Below, piece by piece: positions 1 to 9,406 of a stretch of DNA of 64,000 bases. The stretch comes from Bacillus yapensis (GTDB lineage: Bacteria; Bacillota; Bacilli; Bacillales; Cytobacillaceae): assembly GCF_005280205.1 (NCBI RefSeq), contig NZ_SUND01000010.1:62001-126000 (forward strand), in the 5' to 3' direction. The notes below the pieces were generated by a model, which worked only from the letters and a program-made list of their open reading frames with translations, made no database searches and was not told where the DNA came from. Every line of letters begins with the position of its first letter. The first letter of the stretch is position 1. The translations under genes and the position numbers were made by a program.

Positions 1-1
1 T

Positions 2-1453
2 ATTGCCGAAAGAACAGGCGGCGATATATATCTTGGAGTAGTTGGAGCAGTTCGAACTGGGAAGTCCACGTTCATTAAAAAATTCATGGAACTTGTCGTT
101 CTTCCGAATATGGATAACGAGGCTGAGAGAGCCCGTACCCAAGATGAACTGCCTCAAAGTGCAGCGGGAAGAACAATCATGACTACAGAACCGAAATTCG
201 TACCAAATCAAGCAGCATCAATTCATGTAAGTGAAGGACTAGATGTCAATATTCGTTTAGTTGATTGTGTAGGCTATACGGTTCCAGGTGCAAAGGGGTA
301 CGAAGACGAGAATGGTCCTAGAATGATTAATACACCATGGTATGAGGAACCGATTCCTTTTCATGAAGCTGCGGAAATTGGCACGCGTAAGGTCATTCAA
401 GAGCATTCTACAATTGGTGTTGTCATTACAACGGATGGAACTATCGGTGAAATCCCAAGAGCAGACTATATTGAAGCTGAGGAAAGAGTCATTGCTGAAT
501 TAAAAGAAGTAGGTAAGCCATTCATTATGGTCATCAACAGTGTGCAGCCTCACCATCCAAATACAGATGCTCTTCGCGGCGAATTGATGGTGAAATATGA
601 TATCCCTGTACTGGCTATGAGTATCGAAGGCATGCGCGAGTCTGATGTACTTAGCGTAATGCGAGAAGCTTTATACGAATTCCCAGTTCTAGAAGTGAAT
701 GTTAACCTTCCTAGCTGGGTAATGGTTCTAAAAGAAGACCATTGGCTAAGAGAGAGCTATCAGGAAGCTGTTAAGGAAACGGTGAAGGATATTAAGAGAC
801 TTCGTGATGTTGACAGGGTTGTTCAATTGTTCAGTGACTACGAATTTATCGAGAGAGCTGGTTTAGCTGGGATTGAGATGGGTCAAGGGGTAGCGGAAAT
901 TGACTTGTTTGCTCCAGATGAGCTTTATGACGATATTCTAAAAGAAATTGTCGGCGTCGAGATTCGTGGACGTGACCATTTGCTAGAATTAATGCAAGAC
1001 TTTGCCCATGCTAAACAGGAGTATGATGTCATCTCTGATGCTCTTAAAATGGTAAAGCAAACAGGCTATGGAATTGCAGCTCCTTCACTTTCAGATATGA
1101 GCTTAGATGAGCCGGAAATTATTCGCCAAGGGGCAAGATTTGGCGTCAGATTAAAGGCGGTTGCACCGTCTATCCACATGATTAAGGTCGATGTAGAATC
1201 AGAGTTTGCCCCAATTATCGGAACAGAAAAGCAAAGTGAAGAATTGGTCCGATATTTAATGCAAGATTTTGAGGATGACCCACTATCTATTTGGAATTCT
1301 GATATTTTTGGCCGAAGCTTAAGCTCCATCGTGCGAGAAGGGATTCAAGCTAAGCTATCGTTAATGCCTGAAAATGCTCGCTACAAATTAAAAGAAACTT
1401 TAGAGAGAATTATAAACGAAGGATCAGGCGGCCTAATCGCCATTATCTTATAG
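2..1453 (+). CDS. spoIVA: Stage IV sporulation protein A (5' end cut by window)
   Basis: SpoIVA is the ATPase that polymerises on the forespore surface and forms the basement layer of the spore coat; it is also needed for cortex formation. The frame is open from base 2, and about nine N-terminal residues lie outside the window if the protein has its usual 492 residues. A Walker A loop (GAVRTGKST) is encoded at 44-70, upstream of the first in-window ATG at 86, so that ATG is internal. The C terminus is complete, ending in the glycine-rich hydrophobic tail typical of the family. A terminator follows directly. It lies upstream of hbs, as in B. subtilis. Identification rests on near-continuous family similarity. 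Confidence 0.97.
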   Translation: MAERTGGDIYLGVVGAVRTGKSTFIKKFMELVVLPNMDNEAERARTQDELPQSAAGRTIMTTEPKFVPNQAASIHVSEGLDVNIRLVDCVGYTVPGAKGYEDENGPRMINTPWYEEPIPFHEAAEIGTRKVIQEHSTIGVVITTDGTIGEIPRADYIEAEERVIAELKEVGKPFIMVINSVQPHHPNTDALRGELMVKYDIPVLAMSIEGMRESDVLSVMREALYEFPVLEVNVNLPSWVMVLKEDHWLRESYQEAVKETVKDIKRLRDVDRVVQLFSDYEFIERAGLAGIEMGQGVAEIDLFAPDELYDDILKEIVGVEIRGRDHLLELMQDFAHAKQEYDVISDALKMVKQTGYGIAAPSLSDMSLDEPEIIRQGARFGVRLKAVAPSIHMIKVDVESEFAPIIGTEKQSEELVRYLMQDFEDDPLSIWNSDIFGRSLSSIVREGIQAKLSLMPENARYKLKETLERIINEGSGGLIAIIL

Positions 1454-1461
1454 ATGCCGTG

Positions 1462-1494
1462 AAAGACTCTGTTTCGGAGTCTTTTTTCTTTTTT
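1462..1494 (+). terminator. Rho-independent terminator of spoIVA
   Basis: A six-pair stem (agactc / gagtct) with a short loop is followed by a long T-run interrupted by one C. It starts about 10 bases after the spoIVA stop codon. Confidence 0.85.
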
Positions 1495-1495
1495 T

Positions 1496-2058
1496 AGGAA
1501 TTATTATGTTATTTTTTTACTTTATTTGGTAGAAAAAGTGAATTTGATAGAATAAGTAAAGAAGACATATGGAAGGTATTAGGAGGAGCTAACACTTGAT
1601 TTTATTGGTTTTTTTCGTGTTTGGATGCTTTTGCCTAAGAATAGTCTAAAAGTATCATTTTTATGGCTTAATCCTCGACAAAATATGACAAAATCATATC
1701 AAATAAGAAAAGATTACCATAATTTCGCTAAATCTTCTTGATAAGAGTAATTGATTATGATAATCTTTTAACAGAATTACTGATGAAAGCGACTAGAATC
1801 CTTGAAAATAAAGGGTTTTAAAAGAAAAAATGTTGAAATCTTAATTTTTATCATTTATTATATGGCATGGGTATACTACCCGTCATTAGTGAATTCATCA
1901 CATTGGTTGATAGTTTTCGTTTGTTGTCATATAATTCCCATTACAGCAGAATTTGTTGAAATAGGGATAAAAACAAGTCGCAACGTATAGAAATCAGTAA
2001 TTTTGTTTACAAATGATGATAAGAATGCAATTTTCAACTTAATGGATTGAATTTTTTG
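1496..2058. other. Intergenic region between spoIVA and hbs
   Basis: About 560 AT-rich bases without a convincing gene. It holds one very short reading frame behind a strong ribosome site (1596-1649, listed separately) and a 62-codon TTG-initiated frame at 1802-1990. The longer frame could encode a hydrophobic peptide but has no ribosome binding site and atypical composition, so I do not call it. The hbs promoter or promoters must lie in this stretch; no clear consensus pair was found. Confidence 0.5.
1596..1649 (+). CDS. Possible 17-residue hydrophobic peptide
   Basis: A TTG codon is preceded at good spacing by a near-perfect ribosome binding site (aggaggag at 1581-1588). The frame runs 17 codons to TAA and would give a hydrophobic peptide rich in Phe, Val, Leu and Cys. 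Such a strong site in front of so short a frame is unusual. It could be a leader peptide, a small membrane peptide or the relic of a longer gene. I recognise no family, and the call rests only on the ribosome site. Confidence 0.2.
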   Translation: MILLVFFVFGCFCLRIV

Positions 2059-2074
2059 GGAGGAGGTGAAAGGC

Positions 2075-2347
2075 ATGAACAAGACAGAACTAGTTAATGC
2101 AGTTGCAGAAGCAAGCGAACTTTCTAAAAAGGACGCTACTAAAGCAGTTGATGCAGTATTTGATTCCATCTTAAATGCTTTAAAAGATGGTGATAAAGTA
2201 CAATTAATCGGTTTCGGAAACTTTGAGGTACGTGAGCGTGCAGCTCGTAAAGGTCGTAACCCTCAAACTGGCGAAGAAATTGAAATTTCTGCTAGCAAGG
2301 TACCTGCTTTCAAACCAGGTAAGGCGCTTAAAGACGCAGTAAAATAA
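2075..2347 (+). CDS. hbs: HU-family DNA-binding protein HBsu
   Basis: HBsu is the abundant nucleoid-compacting histone-like protein, working as a homodimer that bends DNA. The 90-residue product matches the family over its whole length: the N-terminal helical dimerisation half, then the [21 protein letters not shown] arm region and the C-terminal AFKPGK segment. The ATG at 2075 is chosen because it gives the conserved N terminus MNKTEL and sits behind a strong gggaggaggtg site; an upstream in-frame GTG at 2066 overlaps that site and is unlikely to be used. The gene stands alone between two terminators. Confidence 0.98.
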   Translation: MNKTELVNAVAEASELSKKDATKAVDAVFDSILNALKDGDKVQLIGFGNFEVRERAARKGRNPQTGEEIEISASKVPAFKPGKALKDAVK

Positions 2348-2379
2348 TTACATAAAAGTACTTTAAGCTTATCTTGATA

Positions 2380-2416
2380 AAAAAGGCGCGCATTTATACA
2401 TGCGTGCCTTTTTTAT
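2380..2416 (+). terminator. Rho-independent terminator of hbs
   Basis: A ten-pair stem (2383-2392 with 2401-2410, one G-T pair) with an eight-base loop is followed by a T-run. It ends the hbs transcript. Confidence 0.9.
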
Positions 2417-2590
2417 TTTTGTAAAAAATAGGAGTGTTTGAATCGGGAAATAATCGTCATGACTAGTCTTACTATTATAAATTAATTCTTCTGTTTTGCT
2501 TGAACTAAAATAGTTATGCTAATATGGTATTGTTATACATTTAAGTACATAAAACTAGTGTTAGCTTGTTTAGGCTGAGGAGGATCCATC

Positions 2591-3157
2591 ATGACAAAGG
2601 TAAATCGTGCCCAAATTGAAGAGGCGGTACGTTTAATATTAGAAGCAGTAGGAGACGACCCAAATCGTGAAGGTGTATTAGATACACCTAAAAGGGTTGC
2701 AAAAATGTATGAAGAAGTTTTTCAAGGGCTAAATCAGGACCCTCGTGAGTACTTTGAAACTATTTTTAGTGAAGACCATGAAGAGCTTGTATTAGTTAAG
2801 GATATTCCGTTCTACTCCATGTGCGAACACCATCTTGTTCCTTTTTACGGAAAAGCGCATGTAGCCTATATTCCGCGTAATGGAAGAGTTACTGGATTAA
2901 GTAAGTTAGCTCGTGCAGTGGAAGCAGTCGCAAAAAGACCACAGCTTCAGGAAAGAATTACATCAACGGTTGCAGATGCCATCATGGAAAAGCTTGAGCC
3001 ACATGGTGTCATGATCGTCGTTGAGGCAGAGCATATGTGTATGACGATGCGCGGGGTGAAAAAGCCAGGCGCAAAAACGATTACCACAGCTGTAAGAGGA
3101 ACGTTTGCTGATGATAGCAATGCTCGCGCAGAGATTTTATCACTTATCAAGCAATAG
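2591..3157 (+). CDS. folE: GTP cyclohydrolase I
   Basis: FolE converts GTP to 7,8-dihydroneopterin triphosphate, the first step of folate synthesis. The 188-residue length is typical of the Bacillus enzyme (called MtrA there). The zinc ligands are visible: Cys78 and His81 in the CEHH motif and Cys150 in the HMCMTMRG motif. A strong site (gaggaggatcc) precedes the ATG. The gene is followed closely by mtrB, the same folE-mtrB pairing known from B. subtilis, although a perfect hairpin lies between the two genes here. Confidence 0.97.
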   Translation: MTKVNRAQIEEAVRLILEAVGDDPNREGVLDTPKRVAKMYEEVFQGLNQDPREYFETIFSEDHEELVLVKDIPFYSMCEHHLVPFYGKAHVAYIPRNGRVTGLSKLARAVEAVAKRPQLQERITSTVADAIMEKLEPHGVMIVVEAEHMCMTMRGVKKPGAKTITTAVRGTFADDSNARAEILSLIKQ

Positions 3158-3168
3158 AGAAGGTTACT

Positions 3169-3200
3169 GTGTCGACTAAGTCTTAAAGAATAGTCGACAC
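3169..3200 (+). repeat. Perfect 10-bp hairpin between folE and mtrB
   Basis: The arms gtgtcgacta (3169-3178) and tagtcgacac (3191-3200) are perfectly complementary with a 12-base loop. No T-run follows, so it is not a standard terminator. It lies 60 bases upstream of the mtrB start and could stabilise or process the mRNA, or be a protein-binding palindrome. Confidence 0.6.
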
Positions 3201-3260
3201 TTCTCCTCTATGGAGAATAATAGTGATTGTTTAAATATTGGAGAGTTGAAAGGTGATCGA

Positions 3261-3491
3261 ATGGAGAACAAACCTACTGGAGATTTTGTTGTTATTAAAG
3301 CTATTGAAGATGGTGTGAATGTAATCGGCCTTACTCGTGGAACCGATACAAGATTTCATCACTCGGAAAAATTGGATAAAGGCGAAGTAATGATTGCCCA
3401 GTTTACAGAACATACATCTGCGATAAAGGTAAGAGGGAACGCGAAAATTTTGACTTCTCACGGTGAAATCGAAAGTGAGCCGAAAAAGTAG
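3261..3491 (+). CDS. mtrB: Trp RNA-binding attenuation protein (TRAP)
   Basis: TRAP forms an 11-subunit ring that binds tryptophan and then wraps RNA carrying spaced GAG/UAG triplets, causing attenuation or blocking translation of tryptophan genes. The 76-residue product contains the whole conserved fold, including [20 protein letters not shown], the [14 protein letters not shown]-binding segment and the [12 protein letters not shown] tryptophan-pocket segment. The ATG at 3261 gives the family length and follows an aaaggtgat site; a longer frame from 3210 would add 17 residues without support. It is notable that the main known TRAP target, the trp operon, is missing from its usual place near 10.86 kb. 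Confidence 0.97.
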   Translation: MENKPTGDFVVIKAIEDGVNVIGLTRGTDTRFHHSEKLDKGEVMIAQFTEHTSAIKVRGNAKILTSHGEIESEPKK

Positions 3492-3551
3492 AACCAAAAG
3501 CATACAGAATAGTCTATATTTTTACAAACAGAGCAATATTAAATTCATTTA

Positions 3552-3560
3552 TGATATAAT
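3552..3560 (+). promoter_or_regulatory. Extended -10 promoter element upstream of hepS
   Basis: TGaTATAAT is a perfect extended -10 sequence, 160 bases before hepS. No good -35 box lies at the usual distance, as is common for extended -10 promoters. It probably starts the hepS-menG transcript. Confidence 0.5.
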
Positions 3561-3721
3561 TGTCATTGCATTTACATGAATGAAATAATACAGAATATTC
3601 TTCTGTTACGATAAAATCTGTTTTAGTTTAAACGTTTGTTAATTGACGCTTTTATCGTGAATGTCAATCGTATTTAGATTAATAGCCTTCAATATAAACT
3701 TGGGAATACAAGGGTGATTAC

Positions 3722-4543
3722 ATGCAGGACCTTCAAAAAAAATGCGAGTATGTTAGGGAGAAAATTAAAAGAAGGATTAGTCATCCCTTCTTATCCCAAA
3801 ATATCGAAGCACCCATAATTGACGATGATAAACTTCTTCTACTAGTTTCCTTTTTGGATGAAAAGGGAATGTCCTTATCCGAGATTGAGCATTATGTGGT
3901 TCCGACGCTACTTTTGCAAATTGCACTTGATACGCATGAAAAGGTAACGAATGATATGACGGGAGAAACAAATCAAAAGCATCGTCAACTAACTGTGTTA
4001 GCAGGAATTTATTATAGTGGTTTGTACTACAAAATTCTTGCAGAGCAAGACGATATTGAGGTCATTCGCTTACTAGCTGAGGGCATCGAAATAATCAATG
4101 ATCAGAAGATAATTGTCTATCAGCAGGAAGTAAACGGGATTGAAAATTTGATGGAGAGTGTAAGAAAAATCGAATCTTCTCTTTATCAAAAATTAATTAC
4201 TCATTTACAGGCTCCAGAGTGGAATGATTTAATAGCTAATTACATGTTTATTAAACGTTTGATTTTAGAAAAAGAGTTATTTACTCAATCTAATCGTTCA
4301 GTCGTATTCGAAGCCTTGAAAAAGCTTGTTTTTCCAAAACATGAACATTCTCTTCGTGAATTGTCACTTGAACAAAAGAAATATTTAATTCTCATCTGCG
4401 ATAAATATATAAATTTTTCAAAAGAGATGTTAATTAAGGCAAAAAGAAACCTTTCAATTCTTAATGATGCTGTTGAGGAAAAGATTGAGGATATTTTACA
4501 TCAACATCAGCTAGGTGCTAAATCGCTTGTGGAAGAAGGATGA
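3722..4543 (+). CDS. hepS: Heptaprenyl diphosphate synthase component I
   Basis: HepS is the small, non-catalytic partner of HepT; together they make the C35 heptaprenyl diphosphate side chain of menaquinone-7. The 273-residue product fits the HepS/HEPPP_synt_1 family, slightly longer than the B. subtilis protein. It has no aspartate-rich prenyltransferase motif, as expected for this subunit. The start follows an agggtgat site. The gene ends in a coupled arrangement with menG, and hepT follows, giving the conserved hepS-menG-hepT order. Assignment relies on the sequence pattern plus this context. Confidence 0.9.
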   Translation: MQDLQKKCEYVREKIKRRISHPFLSQNIEAPIIDDDKLLLLVSFLDEKGMSLSEIEHYVVPTLLLQIALDTHEKVTNDMTGETNQKHRQLTVLAGIYYSGLYYKILAEQDDIEVIRLLAEGIEIINDQKIIVYQQEVNGIENLMESVRKIESSLYQKLITHLQAPEWNDLIANYMFIKRLILEKELFTQSNRSVVFEALKKLVFPKHEHSLRELSLEQKKYLILICDKYINFSKEMLIKAKRNLSILNDAVEEKIEDILHQHQLGAKSLVEEG

Positions 4544-4545
4544 AA

Positions 4546-5250
4546 ATGAGCCAGTCCAAAGAACAACGTGTACATGGGGTTTTTGAAAAAATCTCAGAAA
4601 ACTATGATAAAATGAATTCGGTTATTAGCTTTCAACTACATAAAAAATGGCGCGATGATACAATGAAACGTATGAATGTTCAAGCTGGAAAAAAAGCGTT
4701 AGATGTTTGCTGTGGAACAGCTGATTGGACTATCACACTCGCTGAGAAAATTGGGCCAACTGGTGAAGTGGTTGGTTTAGACTTTAGTAAGAACATGCTA
4801 AAGGTCGGTGAGGAAAAGGTTAAGAATTTAAATCTTAATCAGGTGGAGCTCATTCATGGTAACGCAATGGAGCTTCCGTTTGAAGATAATACGTTTGATT
4901 ATGTGACAATCGGATTTGGTTTAAGAAATGTACCAGATTATCTTCAAGTATTAAAAGAGATGAATCGTGTACTTAAACCAGGCGGGATTGGAGTATGTTT
5001 AGAAACTTCACAACCAACGATGTTTGGGTATCGCCAGCTATTCTTTTTTTACTTTCGCTTTATTATGCCATTGTTTGGAAAGCTTTTTGCGAAGAGCTAC
5101 AATGAATATGCGTGGCTTCATGAATCAGCAAGAGATTTTCCAGGGATGAAAGAGTTAGCAAAAATGTTTGAAACTGCTGGATTTAAGAAGGTAACTTTTA
5201 AACCATACAGTGGCGGTGCTGCAGCTGTTCATATCGGCCACAAGGAATAA
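4546..5250 (+). CDS. menG: Demethylmenaquinone methyltransferase
   Basis: This SAM-dependent methyltransferase (MenG/UbiE family, MenH in older B. subtilis papers) carries out the last step of menaquinone synthesis. The SAM-binding motif [11 protein letters not shown] and the family signature [10 protein letters not shown] followed by LKPGG are visible. Length is 234 residues. Two starts are possible: ATG 4540, which overlaps the hepS stop but lies directly against the aagaagg ribosome site, and ATG 4546, which has proper spacing and starts near the conserved [10 protein letters not shown] segment. I chose the latter. The start lies right at the hepS stop, suggesting translational coupling. 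Confidence 0.96.
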   Translation: MSQSKEQRVHGVFEKISENYDKMNSVISFQLHKKWRDDTMKRMNVQAGKKALDVCCGTADWTITLAEKIGPTGEVVGLDFSKNMLKVGEEKVKNLNLNQVELIHGNAMELPFEDNTFDYVTIGFGLRNVPDYLQVLKEMNRVLKPGGIGVCLETSQPTMFGYRQLFFFYFRFIMPLFGKLFAKSYNEYAWLHESARDFPGMKELAKMFETAGFKKVTFKPYSGGAAAVHIGHKE

Positions 5251-5261
5251 ATGTGCTCTTA

Positions 5262-5300
5262 AAAAACTTAAGTCAAAAATTTGACTTAAGTTTTTAATTA
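5262..5300 (+). terminator. Terminator-like 15-bp hairpin after menG
   Basis: A perfect 15-pair stem (5262-5276 with 5281-5295) with a four-base loop, whose right arm ends in five T. It lies 12 bases after the menG stop and would separate hepS-menG from hepT transcription. The stem is symmetric enough to act on either strand. Confidence 0.75.
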
Positions 5301-5353
5301 GATAAGGGAAATTATTGATATAATTATAAGGATTGAGCTTTATAATTATTATT

Positions 5354-5599
5354 AGTCAAGGCAAAGCTGGTGAAGTAAATATGAAATTAAAAATGATGTG
5401 TTCATTTTTAATTCAACTAGCTTCCAAAAAAAGAGAGAACAAATTAATAGTCAAGGCAAAGCTGGTGAAGTAAATATGAAATTAAAAATGATGTATTCAT
5501 TTTTAGTTGGACTGGCTTTTGAAAAATAGAAAGAAACAATTTATTAGATGGTAGAGCTGGTGAAGTAAATATGAAATTAAAAATGATGTATTCATTTTT
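5354..5599 (+). repeat. Tandem 95-bp repeat carrying three copies of the hepT translation start
   Basis: Three direct copies place an identical start module (ggtgaagtaaat then ATGAAATTAAAAATGATG) at 5381, 5476 and 5571, exactly 95 bases apart both times. The third copy is the real start of hepT. The first copy opens a 30-codon frame (5381-5473) whose TAA falls two bases before the second ATG, and the second opens a 17-codon frame (5476-5529). The first two units are similar along much of their length; between the start modules they have diverged. This is either a recent tandem duplication or a leader controlling hepT translation. Confidence 0.9.
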
Positions 5600-6533
5600 G
5601 AACTCAGATATCAACATAATTGAAAAAGCGTTAGAGGACACTGTACATGGTGAATCACCGTTGCTACAAGAAGCCTCCTTGCATTTACTCCAAGCAGGTG
5701 GAAAAAGAATCCGCCCTGTTTTTGTTTTGCTTGCTGGGAAATTCGGGAATTATGACATTCATGTAATTAAAGAAGTTGCAGTTGCCCTGGAGTTAATTCA
5801 TATGGCATCTTTGGTTCACGATGATGTCATCGATGATGCCGACTTGCGTCGTGGAAGACCGACGATCAAGAACAAATGGGATAACCGCTTTGCCATGTAT
5901 TCAGGAGATTACATTTTTGCTAAAGCATTGGAATTAATGACGAAAATTGAAAACCCAATTGCACATAAAATTTTAGCAAATACCATCGTTGAGTTATCTA
6001 TTGGTGAAATTGAACAAATTAAAGATAAGTATCGATTTGAACAGAATTTAAGAGATTATTTATTGCGAATCAAGAGAAAGACAGCATTGTTAATCGCAGC
6101 AAGCTGTCAATTAGGTGCAGTTGCAGCTGGAGTCGACGAAAGTCTCCATCGTAAACTTTATCGTTTTGGATATTTTGTTGGCATGAGCTTTCAGATCACC
6201 GATGATATTTTAGATTTTACTGGTACTGAGAAAGAGTTGGGGAAGCCTGCTGGAGGCGATTTATTTCAGGGAAATATCACTTTACCGGTATTGTTCGCGA
6301 TGGAAGATGAGAAACTTCGCTCAGAGATTGTAAAAGTTCACGAGGCTATGAGCCAAGCTGAAATCAATTCCATCATTTCTTTAATCAAACAGTCGAATGC
6401 AATTGAAAGATCTGTTGAAATAAGTAATCGTTATTTAGACAAAGCGCTGAAGGTTTTAGAAGATTTACCGAATAATCGTGCAAAGAGAACCCTGCAAGAC
6501 ATTGCGCTATATATCGGAAAAAGGAAGTTTTAA
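5571..6533 (+). CDS. hepT: Heptaprenyl diphosphate synthase component II
   Basis: HepT is the catalytic subunit of heptaprenyl diphosphate synthase, extending farnesyl diphosphate with isopentenyl diphosphate to make the menaquinone-7 side chain. Both aspartate-rich motifs of trans-prenyltransferases are present: DDVID at residues 84-88 and DDILD at 211-215, along with GGKRIRP at 43-49. Length is 320 residues, and the C terminus ends in the family-typical YIGKRKF. The start at 5571 is the third copy of a tandemly repeated start module, so translation may be influenced by the two short upstream frames. It pairs with HepS encoded two genes upstream. Confidence 0.97.
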   Translation: MKLKMMYSFLNSDINIIEKALEDTVHGESPLLQEASLHLLQAGGKRIRPVFVLLAGKFGNYDIHVIKEVAVALELIHMASLVHDDVIDDADLRRGRPTIKNKWDNRFAMYSGDYIFAKALELMTKIENPIAHKILANTIVELSIGEIEQIKDKYRFEQNLRDYLLRIKRKTALLIAASCQLGAVAAGVDESLHRKLYRFGYFVGMSFQITDDILDFTGTEKELGKPAGGDLFQGNITLPVLFAMEDEKLRSEIVKVHEAMSQAEINSIISLIKQSNAIERSVEISNRYLDKALKVLEDLPNNRAKRTLQDIALYIGKRKF

Positions 6534-6566
6534 GCATCACCACTCCTAAAGTTTGTTGCTAAATTG

Positions 6567-6589
6567 CGAAAATAATGATAATATTTTCG
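6567..6589. repeat. Inverted repeat upstream of ndk
   Basis: The eight-base arms cgaaaata and tattttcg flank a seven-base spacer, forming a 23-bp palindrome 56 bases before ndk. Size and shape are those of an operator for a dimeric regulator, and its middle resembles half of a Fur box, but no regulator can be named. Confidence 0.4.
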
Positions 6590-6644
6590 TGGACTGGCAA
6601 TAATATGAAGTCCTAACATACATAGAATTTTAGGAGTGGAGTTC

Positions 6645-7091
6645 ATGGAAAAGACATTTTTAATGGTAAAACCAGATGGCGTACAACGTAGTTTAATTGG
6701 TGAAATCGTTTCCCGCTTTGAAAAGAAGGGATTTCAGTTAGTTGGAGCTAAACTAATGAGCATTCCGCAAGAATTAGCCGAGCAGCATTATGGGGAGCAC
6801 AAAGAACGCCCTTTCTTTGGAGAATTAGTAGATTTCATTACTTCCGGTCCAGTATTTGCAATGGTATGGGAAGGTGAAGATGTTATTGCTACGGCTCGTG
6901 GAATGATGGGTAAGACGAATCCGAAAGAAGCTGCTCCTGGAACAGTTCGTGGGGATTTTGCTGCTACTGTTGGAAAGAACATTATTCATGGTTCAGATTC
7001 ACCTGAAAGTGCAGAAAGAGAAATTGGGTTATTTTTTAAAGAAGAAGAACTAGTATCTTATTCAAAACTAATTACTGAGTGGGTTTATTAA
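6645..7091 (+). CDS. ndk: Nucleoside diphosphate kinase
   Basis: Ndk transfers the gamma phosphate between nucleoside triphosphates and diphosphates through a phosphohistidine intermediate. The 148-residue protein has the usual length; the catalytic His115 lies in the signature [19 protein letters not shown] 6645 gives the conserved N terminus [15 protein letters not shown] and follows taggagtgg; an in-frame GTG at 6636 lies inside that ribosome site. The gene sits between hepT and cheR as in B. subtilis and is followed by its own terminator. Confidence 0.98.
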   Translation: MEKTFLMVKPDGVQRSLIGEIVSRFEKKGFQLVGAKLMSIPQELAEQHYGEHKERPFFGELVDFITSGPVFAMVWEGEDVIATARGMMGKTNPKEAAPGTVRGDFAATVGKNIIHGSDSPESAEREIGLFFKEEELVSYSKLITEWVY

Positions 7092-7143
7092 TTTAAAATA
7101 TACGTGCAAATAAAATTGTGCGAAATTTATTAATACTATAAAA

Positions 7144-7177
7144 GTAAGCGCTTGTATTAAAATGCAAGCGCTTTTTT
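7144..7177 (+). terminator. Rho-independent terminator of ndk
   Basis: A nine-pair stem (aagcgcttg at 7146-7154 with caagcgctt at 7165-7173) is followed by six T. Confidence 0.9.
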
Positions 7178-7270
7178 AATTAGAACATAAAATTTTTCAT
7201 GAGTTGTACTCCAATTTTTGTTATTTTTGCTATACTTATGGGTATGTGATTTTAATCTTAGGGAACGTAA

Positions 7271-8085
<815 letters not shown>

Positions 8086-8233
8086 TATTCTTGAAAAAAG
8101 CTATGATAGAATAAAGGCAACTTCAGTATGAAGATGTAAATTTCTAATATTTTCAATCTTATACTATTTTTATTTTGGAACGTATGTTATATTGGTACAT
8201 AATCCTTTAAAGCGTTGAAGGAGGAAAGAGTTT

Positions 8234-9406
8234 ATGAGATATTTAACAGCGGGAGAGTCACATGGTCCCCAATTAACAACAATTATCGAAGGATTACCGG
8301 CTGGCATGCCATTACTTGCTGAGGATATTAATGAAGAATTAGCAAGACGTCAAAAAGGGTATGGCCGCGGTCGAAGAATGCAAATTGAAAAAGATACGGC
8401 TCAAATTGCTAGTGGAATTAGACATGGACTTACCCTTGGTTCTCCAGTGGCCTTAGTTGTAGAGAATAACGACTGGAAACATTGGACAAAGATTATGGGT
8501 CAAGAACCATTAGAGCTTGATGAGGGAGAAGAAGTGAAACGTAAGATCACTCGTCCTCGCCCTGGTCATGCTGATTTAAATGGTGGTTTGAAATATGGGC
8601 ATCGCGATTTGCGAAATGTTCTTGAACGTTCATCCGCTCGTGAAACAACTGTGAGGGTGGCTGCTGGTGCAGTAGCTAAGAAACTTTTATCTTTATTGGG
8701 GATCGAAGTAGCTTCACATGTTGTGGAAATTGGTGGAGTAAAAAGTGAAGTTCGAGATTATGAATCAATAAAATCATTGAAAGAAATTACGGAAAATTCC
8801 CCAGTTCGCTGTCTTGATCCGAAAGCCGAAGTAGAAATGATGAAAGCAATTGATCAAGCAAAGGAAAATGGCGACTCAATCGGAGGAATTGTTGAAGTTA
8901 TTGTCGAAGGAATGCCTCCTGGTGTCGGAAGCTATGTTCACTATGATCGCAAGCTCGATGCCAAACTAGCAGCGGCGATCGTCAGCATCAACGCTTTTAA
9001 GGGCGTTGAATTTGGCATTGGTTTTGAGGCCGCTCATAAGCCAGGTAGTGAAGTTCACGATGAAATCGCTTGGAATGAACAAGAGGGATATTATCGTAAA
9101 TCAAATCGATTAGGTGGATTTGAGGGAGGAATGACGACGGGGATGCCTATTGTCGTTCGTGGAGTGATGAAACCAATCCCGACCTTATACAAACCTCTTC
9201 AAAGTGTCGATATTGATACAAAAGAACCTTTTACTGCAAGTATTGAGCGTTCGGACAGCTGTGCTGTACCTGCTGCAGCAGTTGTGGCAGAGCATGCGGT
9301 TGCTTGGGAGATTGCTTCTGCAATTGTCGACCAATTTTATGCTGATCGCCTAGATATATTAATCGATACGGTAGAAAAACAGCGTCAATATGCGAGGGAG
9401 TTCTAA
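8234..9406 (+). CDS. aroC: Chorismate synthase
   Basis: AroC (named AroF in B. subtilis) makes chorismate from EPSP using reduced FMN, the last shikimate-pathway step. The 390-residue protein starts [14 protein letters not shown], the family signature, and holds the conserved [20 protein letters not shown] region and the [15 protein letters not shown] motif. A strong site (gaaggaggaaag) precedes the ATG. The stop codon overlaps the aroB ATG by one base, so the two are translationally coupled. It opens the aroC-aroB-aroH-hisC-tyrA-aroA block. Confidence 0.98.
   Translation: MRYLTAGESHGPQLTTIIEGLPAGMPLLAEDINEELARRQKGYGRGRRMQIEKDTAQIASGIRHGLTLGSPVALVVENNDWKHWTKIMGQEPLELDEGEEVKRKITRPRPGHADLNGGLKYGHRDLRNVLERSSARETTVRVAAGAVAKKLLSLLGIEVASHVVEIGGVKSEVRDYESIKSLKEITENSPVRCLDPKAEVEMMKAIDQAKENGDSIGGIVEVIVEGMPPGVGSYVHYDRKLDAKLAAAIVSINAFKGVEFGIGFEAAHKPGSEVHDEIAWNEQEGYYRKSNRLGGFEGGMTTGMPIVVRGVMKPIPTLYKPLQSVDIDTKEPFTASIERSDSCAVPAAAVVAEHAVAWEIASAIVDQFYADRLDILIDTVEKQRQYAREF

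Noticed and set aside
1802-1990. 62-codon TTG frame with hydrophobic product
   Set aside because: No ribosome binding site, AT-rich chance composition, and an overlapping frame of similar length on the other strand.
3492-3721. Search for TRAP binding repeats around folE-mtrB-hepS
   Set aside because: No run of regularly spaced GAG/UAG triplets was found.
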